Source of the DNA: Silvibacterium acidisoli
GTDB taxonomy: Bacteria; Acidobacteriota; Terriglobia; Terriglobales; Acidobacteriaceae
Direction: 5' to 3'
Assembly (NCBI GenBank): GCA_022870745.1
Contig: CP085323.1
Coordinates: forward strand, 1,860,001 to 1,924,000
Length of the DNA stretch: 64,000 nucleotides
The notes under the pieces were generated by a model. The model made no database searches. It was given only the letters and a program-made list of their open reading frames with translations, and was not told the origin of the DNA. How positions within the stretch are numbered: the stretch's first letter is position 1; each line of letters opens with the position of its first letter. This document shows, piece by piece, positions 25,049 to 34,147 of the stretch. Made by a program: the position numbers and the translations under genes.

Positions 25049-26269
25049 ATGCCCGTAGGAAACAGTCCCGTGGTCGAACATCCGCTGCGAAACCGAGCCT
25101 ACCGCCAGCTTTGGGCCGGCGGCACCATCTCTTCGATTGGGGACCAGTTCTATTTCGTGGCGCTGCCCTGGCTGGTGCTGCAACTGACCGGCTCAAGCAT
25201 CACCCTCGGAACCATCACCATGGCGGCGGCCATTCCGCGTGCTGCTCTGATGTTGTTTGGTGGCGCGTTGACGGACCGGATTTCTCCGCGCCGGATCATG
25301 ATGACCACGGCGTTGAGCCGCGCGCTGCTGGTGGCAGCGATCTCTGTGCTGTTGTGGGAGCACAGCCTGAAATTGTGGGCGCTGTACGCGCTCGCGCTGG
25401 GTTTTGGTACGGCAGATGCCTTTGCCATTCCGGCGGCGCAGAGCTTTCTCCCTTCTATTGTTGCTCGTGAGCAACTGGCGGCGGCAAACTCCCTCTCACA
25501 ATCGACGGCTCAGCTTACGACGATGGTGGCTCCTGCGCCGGCTGGTCTGTTTCTCAAGGCCTTCGGCGCGGCGTGGGCGTTTTTTATTGATGCGGTCAGT
25601 TTCTTATTCATCCTTGTCGCGCTTTGGAGGTTACCCGATCCAGTGAAGCCCGCAGCCTCTGGAGCGGCACGCAAAAACATGCTGAAGAGCATTGCGGAAG
25701 GCGTTCGCTATGCCAACAAGGACACTGCTCTGCGATCACTGATGCTGGTGCTGGCGGTGCTGAACTTCGCCATCGCCGGGCCTGCGGGCATTGGCATCGC
25801 CTATCTCGCAAAGCAGGAGTTTGGGTCGGCAACGACGTTTGGGCTGCTGATGTCGGCACTGGCCGCAGGCGGGCTGGCGGGTTCGATCCTGGCCGGTCTG
25901 ACGAAGCAGCGAAAGCGTGGCCTGTGGATGCTGGGCCTGTGTGTGGCCATTGGGCTTTGTCTTGCCGCGTTCGGAATGGTGCATTCCCTGGCAGCGATGG
26001 CTGCGATCCTTGCCCTGATCGGAGGATCGTCGGCTTTCGTAAATGTGCAATTGATTGCGTGGTTCCAGCAAAGAATTGAACCTGCAATGATGGGCCGCGT
26101 CATGAGCCTGCTCATGTTCTCGTCCGTCGGCCTGATGCCGTTTTCGCTGGCGATCGCAGGCTTTGCGATCCGCTGGAGCGCAAGCGGAACCTTTCTTGCC
26201 GCCGGAGCCATGGTTCTGCTGGTGACGCTGCTGGGAGCAATGAGCAAGCCGGTAAGGGAAATTGACTGA
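25049..26269 (+). CDS. MFS transporter (MFS_3/EntS-like exporter)
   Basis: 406 residues with about twelve membrane segments. It has the N-terminal LWAGGTISSIGDQFYFVALPWLV region typical of MFS_3 exporters, the loop 2-3 motif GGALTDRISPRRIMM (G-x-x-x-D-R-x-x-R-R), and a repeated arrangement after residue 210. The family exports small molecules such as siderophores and macrolides. Divergent from a TetR regulator whose operator overlaps its promoter, which suggests inducible efflux. Substrate unknown. Confidence 0.85.
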   Translation: MPVGNSPVVEHPLRNRAYRQLWAGGTISSIGDQFYFVALPWLVLQLTGSSITLGTITMAAAIPRAALMLFGGALTDRISPRRIMMTTALSRALLVAAISVLLWEHSLKLWALYALALGFGTADAFAIPAAQSFLPSIVAREQLAAANSLSQSTAQLTTMVAPAPAGLFLKAFGAAWAFFIDAVSFLFILVALWRLPDPVKPAASGAARKNMLKSIAEGVRYANKDTALRSLMLVLAVLNFAIAGPAGIGIAYLAKQEFGSATTFGLLMSALAAGGLAGSILAGLTKQRKRGLWMLGLCVAIGLCLAAFGMVHSLAAMAAILALIGGSSAFVNVQLIAWFQQRIEPAMMGRVMSLLMFSSVGLMPFSLAIAGFAIRWSASGTFLAAGAMVLLVTLLGAMSKPVREID

Positions 26270-26276
26270 GCGGGCA

Positions 26277-26282
26277 TACACT
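26277..26282 (+). promoter_or_regulatory. -10 box (TACACT) of the carbonic anhydrase gene; probable leaderless transcript
   Basis: TACACT ends 6 bases before the ATG at 26289. No Shine-Dalgarno sequence is seen, and the box lies just past the MFS stop codon. Confidence 0.45.
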
Positions 26283-26288
26283 AAACCC

Positions 26289-26810
26289 ATGATCCGCACC
26301 TACCAGGGCCATACGCCCGTCGTTCCCGAAAGCTGCTATGTCGACATCTCCGCCCAGGTGCTGGGCGATGTCAGGCTCGGCGAGCACTCCAGCGTCTGGA
26401 TGAACGCGGTGCTGCGTGGCGACGTCCACTCGATCCGCGTGGGCGCGCACTCAAACGTGCAGGACTGCGCGGTGCTCCACGGGATGCGGCATCTCTACCC
26501 GGTCATCGTCGGCGAATATGTGACCATCGGCCACAACGCGACCGTCCACGGATGCATTGTCGAGGACGCCTGCCTGATCGGCATGGGTGCGACCATCATG
26601 AACAATGCCCGCATCGGCGAAGGCTCCATCGTCGCTGCCGGAGCGCTCATTCCCGAGGGCATGGTGATTCCGCCGCGTTCGCTGGTTGCCGGAGTTCCCG
26701 GCAAAGTCCGCCGCGAACTCGACGACAAGGACCGCGAAATGATCCTGATGTACGCGAAGAACTACCTCGACTACACGAAGATCTACCTCGAAGAGCGCAA
26801 GAACTGGTAG
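26289..26810 (+). CDS. gamma-carbonic anhydrase family protein
   Basis: 173 residues forming a left-handed beta-helix of hexapeptide repeats (VLGDVRLGEHSSVWMNAVLRGD, IRVGAHSNVQDCAVLH, VIVGEYVTIGHNATVHGC, LIGMGATIMNNARIGEGS). The three zinc-ligand His positions of the family are present (VLHGMR and GHNATVHG). Members interconvert carbon dioxide and bicarbonate or, in the YrdA/PaaY group, have weak or other activities. Start ATG 26289; 19 bases after the MFS gene but with its own -10 box. Confidence 0.88.
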   Translation: MIRTYQGHTPVVPESCYVDISAQVLGDVRLGEHSSVWMNAVLRGDVHSIRVGAHSNVQDCAVLHGMRHLYPVIVGEYVTIGHNATVHGCIVEDACLIGMGATIMNNARIGEGSIVAAGALIPEGMVIPPRSLVAGVPGKVRRELDDKDREMILMYAKNYLDYTKIYLEERKNW

Positions 26811-27041
26811 AGCAGCCTCTGTGTCGCCGGGACATATTTCAGATCGCATATCTGCAGAAAGCCTCTATGCGCCTCGTCGAAACGCGGCCCGATTTTTAGC
26901 GCGCTCAGCCTGGAAGACATCTTAAGACTGATTCAGCCGCTCGGTCGACGCGATCTATGCTTGCTAACATAACGGCGTTTATGAGGACTAAACCACCTCC
27001 AGGGTTGCGCTTGGATGAACCTGGCACAATCCTGGGTGTGG

Positions 27042-28085
27042 TTAGAGAATGCTCGCTTTGAAGCCTGTGACGGCCTCCGTCGAACGAGCGAGAAAAGCCG
27101 GGTCGGAGACACTTTGCCCGTCGAACCGCGGCGTATAAGGCTCTTCGAGATTTGCGATCTCTTCTTTCGTGAGAGTGATCGAAAGAGACGCTACCGCATC
27201 GTCAATGTGCTGGGTCTTGAGAGCACCGACGATGGGTGCCGCCACCACAGATTTGCTTCGCAGCCATGCAAGCCCAATTTGCGCCATGCTGACACGACGC
27301 TCTTTCGCAATCTCTGTCACCGTGTCGATAATTTTCTTGTCACTGGCTTCGGTAGCGATGTTCAGTTTCATGGCGTGCGCCTCTGCTTCCGCGCGAGCCG
27401 AGTTCTGACCCCACGGCCGGGCAAGCCTCCCTCGAGACAGGGGGCTATAGATAATGGCCTGCACTCCTTCATCCGCGCAAAGCGGCAGCATCTCGTGTTC
27501 CTCTTCGCGCGCAAGCAAGTTGTAGTTGTTTTGCATGGAGATGAATCGCGTCCACCCGTTCCTCTGCTGCAGATGGAGAGCCTTACTGAACTCCCACCCC
27601 TTCATTGACGAAGCGCCGAGGTAACGCACCTTTCCGGCCTTGACTATGTCGTGTAGAGTCTCCAGCGTCTCTTCCCACGGGGTGAGCTGGTCGCGTCGAT
27701 GAATCTGGTACAGGTCGATGTAATCCGTGCCCAAGCGCCGGAGGCTTCCTTCTACCTCGGTCAGAATTGCCTTGCGAGACAGACCCAATGCATTCGGGCC
27801 ATTTCGCGTCGGAGCTGCCAGTTTTGTTGCGATCACAACAGCATCCCGATGGATGAAGTCCTTGAGTGCTTTACCAACAAACTCTTCGCTGCTCCCGTTC
27901 GAATACATATTGGCGGTATCGAAGAAGTTGATTCCCGCATCGATCGCGTGCTTGATCAAGGAGCGGCTCGCTCCGTCATCGACAGACCATGCTGGCCATC
28001 CGCGCGATGCCTCGCCAAATCCCATGCAGCCGATGCAGAGAGGGGAGATGTCGAGACCAGAACGCCCGAGCTTTGTGTATTGCAT
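27042..28085 (-). CDS. aldo/keto reductase (AKR) family oxidoreductase
   Basis: NADPH-dependent reductase with a TIM barrel; 347 residues. Family signatures: MQYTKLGRSGLDISPLCIGCMGFGE, the catalytic region DAGINFFDTANMYSNGSSEE (Asp and Tyr), VIATK (Lys), YIDLYQIHRRD (His), and the C-terminal cofactor region VVAAPIVGALKTQHIDDA. This is the motor-type arrangement of YajO/AKR13-like enzymes. GGAGG lies six bases before the ATG. Divergent from a TetR regulator with operator-like repeats between them; substrate unknown. Confidence 0.9.
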   Translation of the reverse strand: MQYTKLGRSGLDISPLCIGCMGFGEASRGWPAWSVDDGASRSLIKHAIDAGINFFDTANMYSNGSSEEFVGKALKDFIHRDAVVIATKLAAPTRNGPNALGLSRKAILTEVEGSLRRLGTDYIDLYQIHRRDQLTPWEETLETLHDIVKAGKVRYLGASSMKGWEFSKALHLQQRNGWTRFISMQNNYNLLAREEEHEMLPLCADEGVQAIIYSPLSRGRLARPWGQNSARAEAEAHAMKLNIATEASDKKIIDTVTEIAKERRVSMAQIGLAWLRSKSVVAAPIVGALKTQHIDDAVASLSITLTKEEIANLEEPYTPRFDGQSVSDPAFLARSTEAVTGFKASIL

Positions 28086-28114
28086 ACATCCTCCAAGCCG
28101 GAGGATAATGGGAC

Positions 28115-28159
28115 AACTCTCCGGTTAGCCTCGAGCGTATCGGAGAGTTCTCCGTTTAG
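28115..28159. promoter_or_regulatory. operator cluster between the aldo/keto reductase and TetR genes
   Basis: Palindrome CGGAGA-GT-TCTCCG at 28141-28154, overlapped by TCTCCGTTTAG (28149-28159) and matched by a second half-element TCTCCGGTTAG at 28118-28128. The arrangement suits binding of TetR dimers over both promoters. Confidence 0.65.
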
Positions 28160-28177
28160 TCAAGGATTGCTGCACCT

Positions 28178-28738
28178 ATGAACGAGGAACTTCGTGCGGA
28201 CGCGCGCGCAAATCGGGATCGCATTTTAGACGTGGCGCGTGCTGCGTTTTCTTCTGATCCCAACGTGTCTTTGAACTCGATCGCGAAGACGGCAGGAATT
28301 GGAGCTGGCACGCTCTATCGTCACTTCCCCAGCCGAGAATCACTTGTGCTTGCGATCTACCGAAAAGATGTCGATACGCTTGTTGCCCTTGCTCCGACAC
28401 TTCTTTCAAAACACTCTCCTTTGAAGGCATTCCGCCTCTGGTGTGAGAGCCTGGCACAATTAGGCAAGATGAAATACGGCGTGGCGGACATTTTGCATGC
28501 CGCTGCTTCTGAGCAAGATCGCCAAGAGACATACCAGCCTATGCTTGGAGCTGTGCGGTCGATCTTGAGCGCGTGCGAGATGGCCAAGGAGATTCGTTCA
28601 GGAACAGACCCAGAGGATGTCTTGGTCTTTCTAGGGCTACTGTGGCGAATCCCTCCGACTAAGGCCGGAGAGATTCGAATCAAGAGACTGCTCACGATCC
28701 TCTTTCGTGGTCTTGGTGCAGACGACAAGAAACTCTGA
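28178..28738 (+). CDS. TetR-family transcriptional regulator
   Basis: 186 residues with an N-terminal TetR helix-turn-helix: RDRILDVARAAFSSDPNVSLNSIAKTAGIGAGTLYRHFPSRESL (about 12-60). The C-terminal domain (VDTLVALAPTLL, FRLWCESLAQLG, DVLVFLGLLWRIPPT) fits the SbtR-like ligand domain often found beside oxidoreductase genes. Divergent from the aldo/keto reductase, with a TetR-type palindrome in between, so it probably represses that gene and itself. Confidence 0.87.
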   Translation: MNEELRADARANRDRILDVARAAFSSDPNVSLNSIAKTAGIGAGTLYRHFPSRESLVLAIYRKDVDTLVALAPTLLSKHSPLKAFRLWCESLAQLGKMKYGVADILHAAASEQDRQETYQPMLGAVRSILSACEMAKEIRSGTDPEDVLVFLGLLWRIPPTKAGEIRIKRLLTILFRGLGADDKKL

Positions 28739-29048
28739 AACTGCGCAGAAGTGCATCAACATTGGCTTCGTCATTCGGTCACGTCACATCTCCCCGCCAT
28801 GCATATCGCAGTTGCAAAACGCTGTATCGGGAACGGGCAGTCGGCTTCTCGGTAACAATGGGCAAATTTCACCGGGCGCGCTCCGATACGAACGAATGAT
28901 CCTGGATGAAACCGTCTGGTTGCATCTTGATGTCGCCCTCTCAGGTGACACCCGTGCTCTGTACCCAGGTTTCCGCCTGTTTCTCACGAGTTGACGAGCA
29001 CTTTATTTTCCATGAATCGTCCGCGGCTGGTGTAGGCTGGTCCGCGAC
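28739..29048. other. intergenic stretch with no recognised feature
   Basis: 310 bases between two plus-strand genes. A frame running across most of it overlaps the end of the TetR gene and looks non-coding. I see no repeat, hairpin or RNA gene; a promoter for the following VOC gene should be near the end. Confidence 0.4.
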
Positions 29049-29426
29049 ATGAGCTACCGCTTTTCTGCGATGCTGCATATTCCCGGCGATGTCCGTGACG
29101 CGATTGCGTTCTATGCTCGGGCATTTAGCGCTACGGTCGGCTGGAGCACGCCTTCCGCCGAGGATATGGTTGCGCAACTCCTGGTCCACGGCGCGGAGTT
29201 CTGGGTTCACCCCGCGGATGATGCGATCGGCAATCCCCCGCCGCCACCCGGTGGGACGGCGGTCCGGCTGATGCTCATCGTAGACGACCCGGATGCCGTG
29301 TTCGATCAGGCTGTGGCCGCCGGAGCGGTGGTTCGGTCCCCGATGCAGGACCACGACTACGGGTGGCGAGATGGTTCCGTGATCGACCCGCTGGGGCATC
29401 GCTGGGAGATCGGTAAACCGCTTTAG
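29049..29426 (+). CDS. VOC/glyoxalase-superfamily protein (PhnB-like)
   Basis: 125 residues made of two beta-alpha-beta-beta-beta units: MSYRFSAMLHIPGDVRDAIAFYARAF at the start, GAEFWVHPADDAIG in the middle, VRLMLIVDDPDAVFDQAVAAGAVV and the terminal DGSVIDPLGHRWEIGKP, the phrase typical of PhnB-like members. The family includes glyoxalases, dioxygenases and resistance proteins; the metal-ligand set is incomplete here, so no activity is assigned. Confidence 0.8.
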   Translation: MSYRFSAMLHIPGDVRDAIAFYARAFSATVGWSTPSAEDMVAQLLVHGAEFWVHPADDAIGNPPPPPGGTAVRLMLIVDDPDAVFDQAVAAGAVVRSPMQDHDYGWRDGSVIDPLGHRWEIGKPL

Positions 29427-29501
29427 CCATTTCGGAAAACGGAAAACACGTGGTAGCTGCCACCCACGCCTGACGCTGCGACGGCAGCCTGGCCCGGCTC
29501 C

Positions 29502-29507
29502 TATACT
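29502..29507 (+). promoter_or_regulatory. -10 box (TATACT) of hemL; probable leaderless transcript
   Basis: TATACT ends 6 bases before the hemL ATG at 29514. No Shine-Dalgarno sequence is visible. Confidence 0.5.
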
Positions 29508-29513
29508 GGATAC

Positions 29514-30821
29514 ATGCCGATCTCCCATACTCGCTCCCATGCGCTGCAGGCGCGCGCTGAAAAGCTGCTGCCCGGCGGTGTCGATTCCCCCGTTCGCGCC
29601 TTTCGTGCCGTTGGCGGCGAGCCGCCGTTTGTGGCGCGCGGCGAAGGAGCGTACCTCTGGGATGAGGACGGCAACCGCTACCTCGACTACTTCGGGTCGT
29701 GGGGACCGATGATCCTCGGCCATGCCTTTCCCGCCGCGGTTAAGGCCGTGCAGGAAGCCGCAGCCCGCTCAGCCAGCTTTGGCGCCTCGACCGCTGCCGA
29801 GGGCGACCTGGCGGAGCTGGTGACGAAGGCCTTTCCCTCGGTCGAAAAGCTGCGCTTTGTCAGCTCGGGCACGGAGGCGACCATGTCCGCGATCCGCCTT
29901 GCGCGTGCCTATACCGGGCGCAAAGTGATCATCAAGTTCGAGGGCTGCTATCACGGCCATTCCGACGGATTGCTGGTAAAGGCCGGCTCGGGCGTCGCCA
30001 CCTTCGGCATTCCCGGTTCGGCTGGCGTGCCGGAAGAGATTGCCGCGCTGACGCTGGCTCTGCCCTTCAACGACATCAATGCGGTCGAAGAAGCCTTCGC
30101 GAAACATAAGCACGAGATCGCCTGCATCATCGTTGAACCGGTTGTCGGCAACGCAGGCTGCATTCCTCCCGCTGCCGGCTACCTGGAAGCTCTGCGCGAA
30201 ATCACGAATCGCGAAAACTCGCTCCTGATCTTCGACGAAGTGATGACCGGCTTCCGCATCGCCCTGGGCGGCGCGCAGGAGCTTTACAACATCACTCCCG
30301 ACCTGACCACGCTCGGCAAGATCATCGGCGGAGGCCTTCCCTGCGCTGCGTTCGGCGGGCGCGCCGACATCATGAACCTGCTGGCTCCGCTTGGACCGGT
30401 CTACCAGGCAGGAACGCTCAGCGGAAACCCTCTGGCCATGGCCGCGGGCATCGCCACCGTCGGCCATCTCGTGCGGCATCGCGATGAAGTCTATCCACTG
30501 CTCGAAACGCTCAGTGCAGCCGTCGCCGATGGTGTGGCTGCCGAGGCAGCGCGAGCCGGAGTATCCCTCACAACGAACCGGGCCGGCGCAATGTGGACAT
30601 GGTTCTTCACCTCGACCAAGGTGACGGATTTCGCGACCGCCGCGAGCTCGGACACAGCCGCCTTCGCCCGCTTTCACCGCGCCATGCTGGAGCAGGGCAT
30701 CTGGCTGCCGTGCTCGCAGTACGAGGCAATCTTTCTGGGAACGGCACACACGCCGGAAGATATTGCGGCAACGGTCACGGCGGCGCGAACGGCTCTCTCC
30801 GGAGCGCTTGCTACTGCCTGA
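29514..30821 (+). CDS. hemL: glutamate-1-semialdehyde 2,1-aminomutase HemL
   Basis: PLP enzyme that makes 5-aminolevulinate from glutamate-1-semialdehyde, the C5 route to heme. 435 residues, full length. Visible: [61 protein letters not shown], the GCYHGHSDG motif, the [18 protein letters not shown] block, and the Schiff-base lysine in [18 protein letters not shown] (K269). The Gly/Ser-rich open-form region [11 protein letters not shown] equivalent is [16 protein letters not shown]. Monocistronic, apparently leaderless. Confidence 0.96.
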   Translation: MPISHTRSHALQARAEKLLPGGVDSPVRAFRAVGGEPPFVARGEGAYLWDEDGNRYLDYFGSWGPMILGHAFPAAVKAVQEAAARSASFGASTAAEGDLAELVTKAFPSVEKLRFVSSGTEATMSAIRLARAYTGRKVIIKFEGCYHGHSDGLLVKAGSGVATFGIPGSAGVPEEIAALTLALPFNDINAVEEAFAKHKHEIACIIVEPVVGNAGCIPPAAGYLEALREITNRENSLLIFDEVMTGFRIALGGAQELYNITPDLTTLGKIIGGGLPCAAFGGRADIMNLLAPLGPVYQAGTLSGNPLAMAAGIATVGHLVRHRDEVYPLLETLSAAVADGVAAEAARAGVSLTTNRAGAMWTWFFTSTKVTDFATAASSDTAAFARFHRAMLEQGIWLPCSQYEAIFLGTAHTPEDIAATVTAARTALSGALATA

Positions 30822-30839
30822 GCAAATAGATGAAACGGC

Positions 30840-31568
30840 CTATCCCCAGGCATCGACAGTGACAAATCGAACTCCCTGCGCCGACTTCAGCAGCAGGTTC
30901 GTCGCCTCGACCGATGCCATGCGGTTTTGTCCAATGCCCGCTTGCCCTCCATCGTGAAGCAGCAGGTTCGAGCCTCGGCCGGCGGCGCGGTTTTTGCGGA
31001 TGCCTTTTTCGAGATTTCCCACGATCTCTGCCGCCGTCACCGGCCTCCAGTCATAACCCATCGCGTTCCATAGAACCGGAGTCAGCCCGAGTTCACGCGC
31101 GGAGCGCAGCACGTCCGGACGGCGCGCGCCGTGCGGCGGACGGAAGTAGCTGACCTTTTCGCCCAAAGCATCCTCGAGCGCGGCGTTCGTCGCGGCCAGC
31201 TCCTGCTGCGCCTTTTTCGGAGCGGTCCAGAGCAGCACGGGATGGGTAAATGTATGGTTCCCCACCAGGTGCCCGGCGGCGCGAACCTTCCGCACCAGCT
31301 CGCCTCGCTCGCGAACGAAGCGCCCGATCATGAAGAAGGTCGCACGCGTATTCTGCGCGGCCAGCACTTCGAGCAGCCGTTCGGTGCAGGCGTCGTTCGG
31401 GCCGTCGTCGTATGTCAGGGCGTATTCATTCGGGTCACGTCCGGCGACGAGCGTGCGTCCAAAGATCTGAGACGTAGGCCACATGCCCGCATAGGCATAT
31501 CCTCCGGCTGCGAGACCGAGCGCGGCGGCGGCGGATCCTGCAATTGCAGATGCGGATACGGCGAGCAT
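30840..31568 (-). CDS. polysaccharide deacetylase (NodB domain), exported or membrane-anchored
   Basis: 242 residues from ATG 31568; the longer frame to 31649 runs through the terminator hairpin. N-terminal signal/anchor (MLAVSASAIAGSAAAALGLAAGG). NodB domain: YALTYDDGPNDACTERLLEVL (catalytic Asp and metal Asp), ATFFMIGRFV, HLVGNHTFTHPVL (metal His pair), YFRPPHGARRPDV, and LLLHDGG. Members remove acetyl groups from N-acetylglucosamine in peptidoglycan, chitin oligomers or exopolysaccharide. Metal ligands look intact. Confidence 0.9.
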   Translation of the reverse strand: MLAVSASAIAGSAAAALGLAAGGYAYAGMWPTSQIFGRTLVAGRDPNEYALTYDDGPNDACTERLLEVLAAQNTRATFFMIGRFVRERGELVRKVRAAGHLVGNHTFTHPVLLWTAPKKAQQELAATNAALEDALGEKVSYFRPPHGARRPDVLRSARELGLTPVLWNAMGYDWRPVTAAEIVGNLEKGIRKNRAAGRGSNLLLHDGGQAGIGQNRMASVEATNLLLKSAQGVRFVTVDAWG

Positions 31569-31586
31569 CCTTCCAGTGTAAAGGCA

Positions 31587-31616
31587 GAAAACCCCGTCCC
31601 TGGGGACGGGGTTTTC
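31587..31616. terminator. strong intrinsic terminator
   Basis: Perfect 14-bp stem GAAAACCCCGTCCC / GGGACGGGGTTTTC with a TG centre. It lies five bases past the stop of the minus-strand proline-rich gene and has a T-tract on both strands. Confidence 0.85.
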
Positions 31617-31620
31617 CAGC

Positions 31621-32289
31621 TTACTGCAGCAGGTCGACCACGTTCGCAATGAAGTAAGTCAGCGGATCGTACACGACCACGTACCCATCGAAATATCCCA
31701 TCTGGTAGCCCGGCGGCGGTGGAGGCATATAGCTGTAGAGGTCGCCTGGAAGCGGACTCAGGTAGCCAATGTCCCCGTACGGGAAATATCCACCGACGGA
31801 GAATACCGGTCTGCGCGCGCGATTGATGTAGCTGAACCGGTGCGCATAGTAGCGGCGCAGGCGGTCACGGTCGCCCGGACGGAAATTGTACGAGGGGCGA
31901 CGCGCAGGCGGACGTCCCCACTGCGGCGGACGGTGCGATGGCGGGCGATGTTGAGCGGGAGGCCGATGTACCGGCGGACGTCCACCATTCCCACCCGGGC
32001 GCTGGCCGGGATTCGGGCGTGACGGATTTGGACGATTGCCAGGATTGCCGGGGCGATGATTATTCTGCGGGGGGTTCGGCTTCGGCGCAGGACGATTCCC
32101 CGGTTGAGGCTTAGGCCGATTTCCGGGTTGCGGACCCGGCTTGTTGCCTGGTTGAGGACCGGGGCGATTGTTATTCTGGGGAGGTCCCGGCCTGTTGGCC
32201 GGTTGCTGGGAATACCCGGTGACTGAAATTAAAGCCGCAAGGCACCCGGCCACCGTAAGTCGAAGAATTGCAGTCAGTTTTATCTGCAC
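31621..32289 (-). CDS. exported proline/asparagine-rich protein
   Basis: 222 residues from a GTG at 32289 with GGGGAGG five bases upstream; the longer frame to 32349 lacks this. Signal peptide (QIKLTAILRLTVAGCLAALISVTGYSQQ in two adjacent parts), then a low-complexity region of about 100 residues built from repeats such as PQPGNRPKPQPGNRP, then RPxxRP blocks, a tyrosine-rich motif (RDRLRRYYAHRFSYIN) and a C-terminal segment (YLSPLPGDLYSYMPPPPPGYQMGY, split) ending YFIANVVDLLQ. The C-terminal part resembles proteins with RcnB-like or YXWXXGxY-type ends in acidobacteria. Function unknown; likely cell-envelope associated. Confidence 0.7.
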   Translation of the reverse strand: MQIKLTAILRLTVAGCLAALISVTGYSQQPANRPGPPQNNNRPGPQPGNKPGPQPGNRPKPQPGNRPAPKPNPPQNNHRPGNPGNRPNPSRPNPGQRPGGNGGRPPVHRPPAQHRPPSHRPPQWGRPPARRPSYNFRPGDRDRLRRYYAHRFSYINRARRPVFSVGGYFPYGDIGYLSPLPGDLYSYMPPPPPGYQMGYFDGYVVVYDPLTYFIANVVDLLQ

Positions 32290-32427
32290 AGGCCTCCCCT
32301 GTCTTTCCAACAGTTCGGCCAGCCTAATGGGCCGCCTAAGACAAGGCAAACGAAAATCCTGCTGCTTGTAGCGTCATGATAAAAATCATGCTATCTTCGG
32401 TTTTTATTCGCTTCCCCGGAGTTTTTG

Positions 32428-33066
32428 ATGGCTAATCTGTTCAGTCCTCCCCGGTTCATCGCGATTGAGGGCCCGCTTAGAGTGGGCAAGTCCACACTGG
32501 CCCGCGTTCTGGCTGAAACGATCGGAGCGCGCCGCATTGCCGAGCCTGAGAATAATCCGTTTCTCGACCGCTTCTACGCGGCGCAATCGAGCGTGAGCTT
32601 CGAAACCCAGATGTGGTTCCTGATGGAACGCTACGAGCAGATGAGAGCTGTAAAGGACTCCGCCGATCCGATCGTGGCGGACTACACCTTCGAAAAAGAT
32701 AAGCTCTTCGCCTACGTCAACCTCACGGACGCCGAGCTGAGCCTCTACAACCGTTATTACCAGATGTTTCGCTCCGAGGTCCCTACACCCGACCTGGTGA
32801 TCTATCTCGAAGCCTCGCCCGATGTGTTGAAGCAGCGGCTGAAGCGCAAAGGCGTGGCGGAAGAACAGGCGATCAGCGACGAATATATCGAGCAGATCGC
32901 CCAGTCCTACGAGCACTACTTTTTTCACTACACAGCCAGCGACCTGCTGGTAGTGGATACCTCAGAGATCGATTTCGTAGAAAAGAACGAAGACCTGCAG
33001 TTGCTTCTGAAAAGGATCTCCGAGCCGGTGAAGGGGAAGCAGTATTTTCTGCCCTTGGGGGCGTAA
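32428..33066 (+). CDS. deoxynucleoside kinase family protein
   Basis: Phosphorylates deoxynucleosides in salvage. 212 residues from ATG 32428 (GGAG eight bases upstream). P-loop IEGPLRVGKSTLARVLAE, the ERYEQMR substrate-region motif after ETQMWFLM, the DYTFEKDKLFAYVNL block (family D-R-S/Y-type lid and base-binding region), DLVIYLEASPDVLKQRLKRKG (lid arginines), and YIEQIAQSYEHYFFHY. This is the bacterial dGuo/dAdo kinase-like type seen in Gram-positives and acidobacteria. Specificity cannot be read from sequence alone. Confidence 0.85.
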   Translation: MANLFSPPRFIAIEGPLRVGKSTLARVLAETIGARRIAEPENNPFLDRFYAAQSSVSFETQMWFLMERYEQMRAVKDSADPIVADYTFEKDKLFAYVNLTDAELSLYNRYYQMFRSEVPTPDLVIYLEASPDVLKQRLKRKGVAEEQAISDEYIEQIAQSYEHYFFHYTASDLLVVDTSEIDFVEKNEDLQLLLKRISEPVKGKQYFLPLGA

Positions 33067-33082
33067 ACGCTGAGCGCGTTTG

Positions 33083-34147
33083 TTACTGACCATTTCCTTT
33101 TTTGTCTTTCAAAAACTCGGCGATGTCGAATGAAATCCCAAGTCGCCAGCGGTCGCGATTCGGTTGAGGCGAGCTCAGGACCGCGACGTTAGGTGCAGCA
33201 ATGCTCACGGGACTTGAAGGCACGGTTAACAGAACAGCATCGTGCGTCCGAGCCCCCTGAAATCCAACGTCCATGGAACCGAATAGATATACACCGTGAA
33301 TCGGCGGGAGATAGGTCGCCCCTCCAAAATGGGCAACCGGTCCGCGTAACGAGCCGCCGGTGACATAGTCATTTTGACCCACCTCCACTTCAAAAACAGA
33401 TGGATAATGTTGCTCTTTCGCTTCGCTGTCATACGCGAAGTGTTTCAGTCTGAAGCCGGCCTGGTAGTAACGATAAAACCTATCGCGATCTTGAGGCAGA
33501 AATGCAACATAGCATTCAGTCTGGCCATAGCTTAATTGCTGGTTTGGGCCACTCGCTTGCCCGTTAGGACAGGATTCCTCATATGCAGTCTCACCACCGC
33601 TGCCTTTGGGTGCCGGATAAGCACTCTCGATCGCGCTGGTCAGCTCATATACCGTTGGATTCGACTGATTGGCAGACAGTGGTGTGATTGCTCCGGCCTG
33701 CACAGAAAGATACGGGCGAGTATGAATCGTCTTCGATTCAGGCAAGAGGTCAAAGTCGTAACCAATCTGGGACTCTAAAGAATAGACAGCCTGTTCAGGT
33801 GCCAGCGAGGTGACCGAAGTCAGATAGGACGACGCATTTGAAAGGCCGGAGATTGCGCCCGGCTGGGATATCGAATCAACTCGCAGATAACCATCAAACC
33901 AGTGCTTGGTCAGGTAATTATCACAAGGCTCTGTAGCACAACCGAAATGTACGGGGATCTGAACTGCCAGATCTCCCATAAGACGCCCTGTCGGGTTACT
34001 TGAACTGGCGGCCGTGACATCGATCCCGGCGCCAACTCTCCAATATATGCTTGGTGCCTTTCCGAGATCTCCCTGTGCCCAGATAGGCGAAGGCGACAGA
34101 GTGAGGCAGAAGGCAGCTGAAAACATCCACACAATGATCTTGCGCAT
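33083..34147 (-). CDS. exported beta-rich protein, possible outer-membrane barrel
   Basis: 354 residues from ATG 34147 (a TTG six codons earlier is less likely). Signal peptide MRKIIVWMFSAAFCLTLSPS...IWAQ. The mature chain has many alternating aromatic/polar strands (YWRVGAGIDVTAAS, GDLAVQIPVHFG, YLSVQAGAITPLS, FRLKHFAYDSEA, YLFGSMDVGFQG, RDRWRLGISFDIAEFL), suggestive of a beta-barrel, and four Cys in two likely pairs. Composition is less GC-rich than its neighbours. No family recognised; the barrel proposal is an inference. Confidence 0.6.
   Translation of the reverse strand: MRKIIVWMFSAAFCLTLSPSPIWAQGDLGKAPSIYWRVGAGIDVTAASSSNPTGRLMGDLAVQIPVHFGCATEPCDNYLTKHWFDGYLRVDSISQPGAISGLSNASSYLTSVTSLAPEQAVYSLESQIGYDFDLLPESKTIHTRPYLSVQAGAITPLSANQSNPTVYELTSAIESAYPAPKGSGGETAYEESCPNGQASGPNQQLSYGQTECYVAFLPQDRDRFYRYYQAGFRLKHFAYDSEAKEQHYPSVFEVEVGQNDYVTGGSLRGPVAHFGGATYLPPIHGVYLFGSMDVGFQGARTHDAVLLTVPSSPVSIAAPNVAVLSSPQPNRDRWRLGISFDIAEFLKDKKGNGQ

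Noticed and set aside
28707-28994. 95-codon frame after the TetR gene
   Set aside because: Overlaps the TetR gene end, has no ribosome binding site or -10 box next to its start, and no domain signature.
29769-30749. Long frame antisense to hemL
   Set aside because: Shadow of a well-supported gene; Cys/His/Arg-rich composition without any recognisable domain.
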